Below are positions 1 to 9,600 of a stretch of 13,212 nucleotides of DNA, in pieces. Made by a program: the position numbers and the translations under genes. The notes beneath the pieces are model-generated. The model had not been told where the DNA came from, did not search any database, and saw only the letters and a program-made list of their open reading frames with translations. The DNA comes from Cephalothrix spiralis (taxonomy: Eukaryota > Nemertea > Palaeonemertea > Archinemertea > Cephalotrichidae): contig JAUCNG010159981.1 in NCBI GenBank assembly GCA_032353305.1, positions 1-13,212 of the forward strand, written 5' to 3'. The first letter of the stretch is position 1, and the number at the start of each line of letters is the position of its first letter.

Positions 1-478
1 TTTTGTTCAAAAATGAATGTTGGGACCTCCACATGTTCGTACATATATTTACTGACACTTCCAATGAGCATGCGCGAAATTTGACTTTGTTTTGGGACTA
101 ATGAGTTGAGTTCATGATGCTCTAGGAACTTAGGTATCGATATGTATCATAGATAGGTTCAACTCAAACTTTCATTTTTTGATTTTTGTCCAGATTTTGA
201 TGCCAAATAGACGACTGTGCGCCGGCGGTAAAAAATAAATTTATAATTTTCATTTTTTCGACGTTTTTTTCTTCATTCGACATATGGAAATTCCGTCGGC
301 GGTAAAAAAAAATATTCCCGTTTTTCCGACGTTTTTCTTCTTCATTTGACGTCTTTTTAATTATTATTTTTTTTTTTTTATTATTTTCATTTTTCGGAAA
401 TTTTCACCGGCGGTATCCGTAAACCAAGTAAAAAAAGGCCTAACGATATAAAATGACAATATAGATTGCAAAAGCTAC
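1..478 (-). other. Partial intron downstream of exon 12, with degenerate repeat
   Basis: The donor of exon 12 lies at 477-478 and no downstream exon is seen before position 1. The segment is AT-rich with long T runs (about 365-383). It holds three copies of a GC-rich CGGCGGTA motif described in the separate repeat entry. I see no conserved coding piece in it. Confidence 0.7.
222..415. repeat. Degenerate CGGCGGTA repeat units
   Basis: The motif CGGCGGTA occurs at 223, 297 and 408, the first two followed by an A run, an AT-rich stretch, then TTTTTCGACG or TTTTCCGACG and TTTTTCTTC and CATTCGAC or CATTTGAC. The first two units are clearly similar over about 70 bp; the third retains only the GC-rich core. 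This looks like a decayed short tandem or a multi-unit end of a transposable element. A related CGGCGG motif recurs at 5913, 6132, 6243 and 6271. Confidence 0.6.
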
Positions 479-691
479 CTTTTGTTCGTGTAAAAATTTA
501 TGCAAAATTTCTTGCTTCTTTTTTGCTAAATCAAATCTTTGCTTCAGAGCTTCTTTTTTCTTTTCTTTTCTCTTATCCGCTTCTGTTTGTTGAGGAGCAA
601 TTCCGGACAATAATCGTAATTTTGATTGGAGGACATCTTGATTTATCATAGTCTTCGATATTCCACCAGTGCCAGAAACATTCACAAGAGA
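479..691 (-). CDS. RBM26/27-like: Exon 12: start of lysine-rich coiled coil
   Basis: Acceptor ATTAATTGCAG and donor GTAGCTTT bound 213 nt, residues 569-639, phase 0 at both ends. After SLVNVSGTGGISKTMINQD it becomes a long charged helix: KRKEKKKEALKQRFDLAKKK and QEILHKFLHEQK. This aligns with the family's KKKQEALKLQQDVRKRKQEIL helix followed by a coiled coil. It is the last exon in the window; the phase-0 end requires further exons beyond position 1 for the remaining coiled coil, second RRM-like domain and C-terminus. Confidence 0.93.
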
Positions 692-3600
692 CTGCAATTA
701 ATTAATGTGATTATTAAATAAGGTTCCAAAAGAAGTGAATGCTTGATAAACACGTTAAATTTTTTAAATTAAATTCTATAAGCTACTTCAAAATAATCAT
801 GCTAAAGAGGCTGATCAGAAATGCTGGTCTTCTTCAATAAGCTGGGCCATTCCAAAAACCTGTTGCAGCTTGTCCGGGACGTCACAAAAACTTTCTTTGT
901 AAAAGTCATATTATGCCGAGTACAAGGAGGCATACAATTTTGTTTTGTTTTTCATAGAGTTGAAGAGTTGTACTATTCTTAAAAACATTAGATGTGATAG
1001 ATATCATGGTTAATCTGTACGTAAACATTGGATGAAAATAGCTAATTTTTAGTGTGTGACGTCCCGGACAGCATTAAATCAAAAGTTCAGGGAGTCTGTG
1101 AAAAAGGCATGACCTACTGGCTAAATTTATATATTGCGCACCAATTAAAACCAGTTTCTGATTATGTTTCATAAATTTGACTCTTTAAAAAGGGTTCGTC
1201 TCGTGCAACATCAATAAAGGAGAATTTTGCTTTGAAAAGTGAAATATATTTTCTATAATATGCACTTTAGATATAAGTGTATGCACATGTATCTACAAAA
1301 ACCTCATAAAGTTAGTGAGCTGAATAGACAATCATAGTGATACATGTACATGTAATATTATAAATATGAAAACCGTAAGAAGGAGATGAATGAACGCACT
1401 TTTAAAAAATAGGTTTTTGGAATGGCCCAGCTAGACACTCAATCTAGTGCCCCGGATGTGCGATGTAACTAGAATTTCCCTTTGCAGCCCTTAATCAATA
1501 ATCGATGCGATAACTTACTCATGCTCGCTTTATATTACTAAGACCAGCTAAGACACTATTCAAAATCATTTGTGTCAGTAAAAATTATGATAAGTGGTCA
1601 ATTACTAAATAACTTAAAAACTATTGAAATTGAGAAAGTAAAATCAATATTGAAGTTAATCTTACCTTTTCTTTTGGTTCTGGCTTAGGTAATCTACTAA
1701 ATTGCATTTTATCCGGTGGTGGTATACCTTTACTAGGTGAAGACGTCATATCAGGTGCATCATCCTATGTAACAGATAATTAAGAAATTAATATGTGGCA
1801 CAATCTAAGGTAATAGTCAAAGAACTGTTCCTCAACTCATTTTTAGCAGGCGTATAAAATAACAGGCCTCAATAGTCAATTTATTTGGATGAATTTACAT
1901 ATGATATTATATGAGAAATTTTGGCAATATTTTATGTGAATTTATGGCAAATTAACGATGTTTCAAATCCTGTAATATACGGACGGCCTTTTCCAATACT
2001 AATCCTCATGAATGCCTGATGCTCGTGATATCTCCATCAAATTATTTTTAGCATAAGCCACTCGCTGCGAAAAGCGATTAACAAGAGAACGTTCTCCGTT
2101 CAGACTGATTCAGAGAGTCTGCAGGTAGCAGGTGTATAATCGACCTCGTCTAATGAACGCTTAAAGCAGACCTGGCTCAAAGTAAATAATGTAATCCTAG
2201 CTGCGAACTTGAATAACATCTGCCTTCGATAATTTTAAAAATACATCGATGTAGTTACTAGGAGCAGGTAGGCTCAATGATCACTATTCCCATAGTCCTA
2301 CTATTGAAACTATATATAAGTATAGATTTTCTGAAAGACAAATAGTTTTCCTATTCAAACCAGAATGAACTATCGATCAACTTGGTCACAGTTTTATATT
2401 TTAGGTTTTTTATGAAATTTCATCACCGACTAAAAGTTTGCTGCGAAGGACCTTGAAAATTCTACTCTACAATAGGTCTGTAGCTGTTATTTATGCGACC
2501 CTAACTAGGACAATTTGTTTTCATAAAGATTTTTAACGTTCCAGATTAGACAAAATGTTACTAAGAATTACTTAAGTATAATTATAAGAATTTGCCTTCC
2601 TTACCTGACCGTCTTTATTATTCCGCCAGAACACTTTAATAAATCGATTATTAAATACAGGCTCAGGACACCTATAAGCTTGATTAGCTTGTTGATGAGT
2701 TTGATAACTTATCAGAGCTCCCTCGGGATCACCATTAAAACACACTTGAATACTGGTAATTATACCAAATTTACCAAAATGTTCATTGAGTTTAGCTATA
2801 TTATTAAATGCACGAGGAATTTTCCTAACTTCCAAAGTATTGTTGTTTTGACTAGCTCGTTTTTGCCCTGAAAATTGGAGAAAAATTGTTATTACATGTA
2901 CATGACAATAATATCGAAACTAAATATAGGGCCTAACATAAGGAAAATGAAGGAAATGTCGAACTTATCTGCAAAAATGCTTGATTTAAACGATTTAAAT
3001 CAAATATTTTCTAAATCGATTTCGATCGATTTCTTTAATAAAAACACCCATTTTTCGTAAATTCTTCGTCGCATTGGAAGTTTGGAAGATTTGAACTTGC
3101 AAACTAAAATGATTGGATTTGGTATTTTACCAGCCTAACATTTTTAGTCGAATCGGACCATTCTTTTTAAACATACGGATGAAAAATTAAACTAAGTCTA
3201 ATTAAAAGCGCCATAACTCCTATATAACTCTTTTTTGTGAAGAATATTATGACATAAACGAGTGTTTGTATTCGATGTTGGCATGGATACGACCCATAAT
3301 CATCTATAATAATTTATTCATGTGGAAGTATGCAGGTAGATAATAATTCCATGAATATTCAAGATGTACATATTATGATTTTTCACACGTCTAATGAATT
3401 TTCGAGACAAACGCACTAATGATACTATTCAATGTCCGGTGCTGTAGCGCAAGTGTTAGCACGATGGTCTACCATTCCGGAGTTACCGGGTTCGATGCTC
3501 CTTAGGGGTATTGATTACAGAACGGATGCGGGGTGGCTCGGGTCATACGGCAAGATCTTCAAGAAAGCAGACCGTCTGTGTCTATTTCGAGAATTCCATC

Positions 3601-6600
3601 TGACACCCGTCATATAGGAGAAGTAAACTTACCCAACCTACTATAATCAAATGGCTTTTTATTATCTATCGGGGCTTCCGTAGTATCTGAAAATGGCCTT
3701 TTCATTGCAACTATTGTCCTTGTATCTCCGTTATTTGGATGTCCAGTATGCACAGGAACTAAATTACCGGGAGGTATTCCAGGAGGTCGAACTGGAGGCA
3801 CACCAGGTTGGAATGGTGGTGGGGGTTGAGAAGTATTAATCAATGGAGCTTCAGGATTATATGGCTCAGGTCGGTAACCTAAAAGAACAAGTTCAAGTTG
3901 AAATTCAAAAGCTAAAGCTTGTTAATAACGCCAACCAAAACTAGGCAAACCAAATTATCGATTTGAAACGATGAATGAAAGTGAAATAATACTTTTAAGA
4001 CGCATGGTCATTTAGGTTCTATCAACGAATTATCCGATACGTATCATTCATAGATAGAAGATAATTCAACCCTGCTGCTCGACTTGCGGTAGTCCGCACT
4101 CTCATCGAAGAGCCATAAGGGAACATTTCTGTGCCGAACCACGTCTTTTGTAAGCGATCGCTTTAACGGTTGCTTCCCAGTTTGGAGCACTCGTCAACGA
4201 CCGGTAAAAATATATATTTGGCAGAGGCAGGAATCAAACCCACTACAGCATGTCAACTGATGACGTCATGATCAATGCATCTGACCTATTCAAGATCCGT
4301 TCATGTCATCATCTATTCAAAATATTTACTCAACATTTTGTCAGAAATATGGTAACATAGAAATGTGATCTATTTAATTCTACCGTGCCTTTGCAGATGT
4401 TTCATGAACTGCAGATTCTTGATTGAAATACCACTTTTTTAATTTCAAAATTCCATGACTTTTCCCTGAAATCCCTGAACATTTCAAAACATAATAATTT
4501 GTCGTGAACTAATTATCTGGAATCAAAATATGAAAATTCCCCGACTTTTTAAACCAACTTTTTCCTGTTTTCCAGGTTAGCGGTCACCCTGAATACGTCA
4601 TACTACAAAAGAAAAGAAGAACTTACCAGGAGGCGGAATTCCAGGTGGCGGTAAACGAATGTGAGGTGGAGGAACTGTTGGAGGTGGACCTGAAATTATA
4701 TTTCAAAATTAATATTATTCAAATATTTGCAGCTTGTGAATGATCAATCATTTGAATTATTAGTGAGACCGCAGAATATTTCGTACAATACGAAAATTAT
4801 ACGGATATGAGGGCATGGCAAGTTATTTTCGCGAGGTGCGCATGTGCCGAGTAAAAATAACTGCTTGTAATGCACACCTCTCAAGATTCAACAATAAATG
4901 TCTTATCGAAGGAATATAACAATTTTTATAGCTCTATATATCTAGCTCTATCCTACTTTTTGTAAATTCACATTTCGTCGATAATATTTATTACTCGGGG
5001 CTACGCTAGTCCCCTTCATGGAAAAACATGTTTTGTATCAATCTATGGTGAAACAACCTTATAATGATCAATTGTCTTGGTAGCAGAAAATATTTTCTAC
5101 AGAGTCTCCCTCGACAAGTGCACTTTACTGTCAAGAGCATGCACATTTTAAAAATACCATAAAATGAAATAAAGATAAAATCTAACAGTACTGTAACCCA
5201 AGACAGTATTACCAAAATCTCAACAAAAACAAGAACGACTCAGGCAATTAAATTGAATTAAATGCCTATAATTCAGCCATTTCAATACACACGTAGCTAT
5301 GTAGTTTAATTTTGAAGCCTAAAAATTAACACTCTTTGAGTTGAGATAACAGTTTTTACTTTTTTAAACAATCGTTCGTCAAACACTTTACTTCAACCTC
5401 ACCCTGAATACGTCCTCAACAAATGATTGCAATCGGGAGTGATTCCCGTTCTCGTTATAGTAGACAGCGGGAACCGTTTACCAGAAAAACCTAACCCACT
5501 TACCAGAGAAGGGCATCATATTAGGGATGTTTACATCTTCAACCACAACCGGATCTAAACCATGATCAAACGGACACAAATCACCACGCATACAATAGCC
5601 CTTTTCTGTAACAGAAAGCAAAACACTTTATATACAAAACCTACCCCTTTTACTATGTCTTCTGTGGTGTTTTTTATCTGAAGGCAAGATTAGTTTTTAC
5701 AAACGAATTATTTTCAGATGCATTTCAGCGATAGTTTTCATAAATTGTTAAGTCGAATACATTTCTTTTGATTTTCAGTTGCTATGTTGCAAAGTCGAAG
5801 TCCTTTCCTTTTAACCGCAAAAAGTTAGCAACTAGTATTTCATAAATTCCGCTATATTTGTATGGTTTTATTTTATTGATTAGTTTGCGGACAAACTTTT
5901 CAAACATCTTGACGGCGGCAAAAGGAAATGGGACTTCTGAAGTATAATTTGACCTTTTATTAGGACAAATGTTGAATTTTTCTTTAAAACAGACGTCTTT
6001 TTCCAATTCGTCGCCGGTTAAAAAACAGCTTTTATTTACACAATTGGACGGAAAAATTGGCGAGGGCAAAACTGGTACATTTTCGCGGTTTTATTGATTG
6101 ATTTACAAACCAGCTTATCAAAAAATACGGTCGGCGGCGTAATAAAAAGCTAATGCGCATGCGTAAAAATCTCCGGTTTGGGGATTCTGGGAAAATTTAC
6201 AAACACATCTGAATACTGTGTTACAAGTTCTAACAAGTCGGTCGGCGGCGGGTTAAACATTTTTTTAAATCGGCGGCGGATCCATAAAAAATTTTTGAAG
6301 CCACGGACTGTTTCGCCACCAGCACCACAAAAATATGCGCTTTAAAAATATATAAATATATTTAACTTACCATCAAAATCTCTACAGCGAGGTCGCGAGC
6401 GACCACTTCCGGAACCAGAACGTACTGCATCATAACCCTTTTCATTAACTGCTGGCTCATGATCCTGTATTGGGGTCGAACCCCGGCTATCCGTTTCAAA
6501 AGACTTTGGCGATCGTGATTTTGATCTAGATCTTCTTCCTAAATAGAGTAAATAATATTTTTTTAGTATTGATTTCCGAATTCTGTTAACACCTGGCATC

Positions 6601-9600
6601 TTTATATCGACTAGACTGATCTGTTTATGTTCTGATTAAGTTAATCACGTGATAAGATCGTAAACGTTATTAAAACGTCCCGTAATAATTCTTTACCTTC
6701 ATACTACGGACAACGATACGTCAGTTACGAAACTGTACAAATAAATATTGATTTTTCCCAGTGCTTCTATATTTAAAATATGGAGAAACTTATTCATGAT
6801 TGCGACGGATCATATAATTAATCGGAATATATGATAGGTCATTATGTCTACATTTCCCAAAAACTATACCATAATAAAAATATAATAGCGTCAGCACATT
6901 TCCAAATCACAATGAGGTGTTATTAACTTATTAATTTCATATTAATTAACTCACTATTATGAGCTATTTCAGTTCGTGTAGGTCACATACATATATTTGA
7001 AATACATGTGATATGTAGAGGAATAACAGAATACTGTATGCGCAAATTGAATATCAGATCCGACGATTTACAGCTGCATAACCATAATACACAATTGGAC
7101 GGAAAAATTGGCGAGGACAATATTTGTACCATTCCCCCCTCCCTCCAACGGTTTTGCATATTGGCGGGTAGTTGACCCCAACAAACTATATATTTCTGGA
7201 ATGGTCTTGGAAAATGCTGTTCCTCGGGGGGGGGGTTAGATTTTTGCCCCACCCCTAAGTGAGGGTGGGGGCAAAGAACATGATTTTTTAGATATGGAAA
7301 TCCCCTAAATTAAAAATCATGTTTTTTGCCCCCCACCCCTACAAAGTTGTTGGGGCAAAAATCTAAACTCCCCGAGGGATCAGCATTTTCCAAGATCTTT
7401 CTAGAAATATATAGTTTGTGGGGGTCAACTACCCGCCAATATGAAAAACCGTTGGGGGGGGGCGAAAATGGTACAAATTTTGCCCTCGCCAATATTTCCG
7501 TCCAATTGTGTATATATGTTAATAACAGCTTAATTACATACAAAACGACTCTCAATGTAAAAATTCGCGAGCATTTACTAGATCAAATATTTACATGTAT
7601 ACATAGACAATACTAAGTAAGTCATACGACTGTCAGTATTTAGTGATCACATGACAATTTTCCGGTTAACTATTTATAAGATGTAATATTTCAGATGACA
7701 AAACATAAATACGCAATTGAATTAATTCAAATACAAGCAGCCATTCGATGTTATAGCAACACGTCGAACATTTTGAAGGGTTAATATGTCATTAAAAAGC
7801 AATCAAAATACACTTTTAATACAACGTCAGTAAAACGTTGGCTATTGCAAATGCCCTAATATCCAAAGTCAACTACCTTAGCAATCTAAGGTTATTTATG
7901 TAATTTTCTGGGCACTTATGGAAATACAGATGAAAAGAAACATGCGGGGGAAAATAATTTTCATTCTTTTGAAGATTTATTGTAAAAATTGCTTCCTTTA
8001 GCATTTTGTATGTATTTATATCGGAATCCCAACAGAGGGGATCCATATTTCCACCGCGCTCTTAAAGTTGGGTGGCCATTAAAAAAAATTTAACATGCAA
8101 TTTTGGGTGTGGCTGGGTACCTAAATCCAAACTATGAGCTATATTACAACATTATTAGAAAAATACTTCTCGAAAGTTTCATAATCGCATCTTGATTCAA
8201 CTTCCAACTTAAATTATTTCATAGACATTTCATTTCAATGATTCTTATTGGATCATTTGTACCACACTATTTTGATATTATTGTAGGAAATATTCATGAG
8301 TGGACTACTTGATCATGCATAAATAAACGATGGCACTATTACGCAATAGAAACTGGGGCATTATATTAAAATAGAGACGTGTCATGTGGTACAAATGATC
8401 CAATGAGAATAGTTGAAATGAAATGTCTATAAAATAAAGATAATAGTCCGTGTTTTTTCCGGTAAATATTGAATTCATATAGCCCTCAGGTCACCATTCA
8501 CCTCGGCAATGGAGCCCTTCGGGCTATATGATTTAATATTCTTCTAAAAACATGCAGACTATTCTCTAAATAATACTACAATGAAAAAATTAGTAAGCAG
8601 ACAATGCTAATGATTATTAAAACATACATTGTTGGTTTAGAAAGGGCAGTAAAAAAGAAGAGTTAATAAACTAGAATAAACCATTGAGTACACTTATCTT
8701 TTAAACGTGATAGAGGAAAAACACTAGTGCCAGTGCAAGTTTATTTATTAAAAAGAAAAGCTTACTTGTATTAATCCTACCTCTCGATCTAGATCTTGAA
8801 CGAGATCTTGATCGTGGTGACCTTGACCTTCTTGTTGGAGATCTTGACCTAGATCTGAAGGGTGGAGTATATGATCGAGATCTGCGGAATCTTAGATTGG
8901 AAGGAGATCGATTCCTAGGGGACCAGCTTCTTGACCTACTTCGGCGACGATATCCTAATCGACCCCTAAATCTATCAGTTCGTTCTTCTACTCTTCTGTC
9001 CCCGCCACGACCACGACCAAAAGGTCTTCTGTCCCCGCCACGGAAATCACCACTGGAATAAAAATGATAAGCATGAGTTTTCATTATCTTTCAAGGTTTT
9101 TTGTTTATTATCTCAAGTACTATATAATCTTAAATATGTTATCGCTGTAAGCGATTCATAGACCACACGCTGAAACTGGTTCAGAAATTATACTCATTTT
9201 TTATCGATCTGAAAAGAGCCGTTGTGGCGGAAAGAAAAGAAATGAATTTTGAACTTTTTTTTTAAAGCAATTTTTAAACAGTGGTGTAATACATTTTCTA
9301 ACCCCCTCCCCTGATCTCTAAGAACTCACCGATTATTCCTTGTATAATAGGGACTTCTACTTCTTGATCGTCTCTTACGATCTTCACGTGTTATTGCATC
9401 CTGGGGTTTCTCCACCTTCTTTTCAACCGGAGTAGTAGATTCTACTGTAGCAGTAGTAGATTCGGGCTCCTACAGATTAATAAAACAAATAAACATTAAG
9501 CAACAAGTCTTTTTATGGCGTCATAATGGGAGAGAGAAAAAAAGGATCTCTAGTTTTCATTATCATTTTCCAAAAAAATTAACTATCTGGCCCATTTCGA

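Larger units (their letters stand above)
3879..4626 (-). other. Intron 8 (exon 8 to exon 9)
   Basis: A 748-bp intron. It contains a minus-oriented tRNA-like SINE candidate (4050-4300) and, from about 4430 to 4597, a piece rich in TTCCATGACTTTTCC / CCCTGAA motifs ending GGTCACCCTG. That piece resembles one end of the element at 10850-11104. Confidence 0.72.
5606..6370 (-). other. Intron 6 (exon 6 to exon 7)
   Basis: A 765-bp intron dominated by repetitive DNA: degenerate direct repeats ending in CGGCGGC (5864-6276) and a single transposon end (6037-6088). The open frames crossing it have no family resemblance and are explained by repeats. Confidence 0.75.
6539..8780 (-). other. Intron 5 (exon 5 to exon 6), longest in the window
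   Basis: A 2242-bp intron holding three separate inverted-repeat structures (7090-7510, 8214-8437, 8465-8540). The stretches 6539-7089, 7513-8213 and 8541-8780 are AT-rich with no coding block, RNA gene or repeat that I recognise; TCACGTGA at about 6644-6651 is a lone palindrome. Confidence 0.8.

Noticed and set aside
2875-3060. Plus-strand 61-codon open frame
   Set aside because: Intronic AT-rich sequence with repeated AAATCGATTT; no conserved features.
3436-3502. Functional tRNA gene
   Set aside because: A- and B-box-like motifs are present but the T arm is imperfect and no acceptor stem closes; followed by a SINE-like body.
4821-4862. Possible structured RNA hairpin
   Set aside because: Nine outer base pairs are perfect but the inner stem depends on wobble pairs and mismatches; not enough to call an RNA element.
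4998-5016. GGGGCTA/TAGTCCCC hairpin as a regulatory site
   Set aside because: A short bulged stem in an intron with no supporting context.
5006-5215. 69-codon minus-strand open frame
   Set aside because: AT-rich hydrophobic translation inside intron 7; no splice sites fitting the phase are needed, no family match.
5782-6069. 95-codon minus-strand open frame, possible extra exon
   Set aside because: It crosses the CGGCGG repeats and transposon end; no resemblance to the RBM26/27 family, and exons 6 and 7 already join in frame across it within the zinc finger.
6983-7252. Minus-strand 89-codon open frame
   Set aside because: Mostly the left arm of the foldback element, with intron sequence; no splice or family support.
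7310-7616. Overlapping open frames on both strands as genes
   Set aside because: They lie in the two arms of the inverted-repeat element; their sequence is explained by the repeat and shows no domain.
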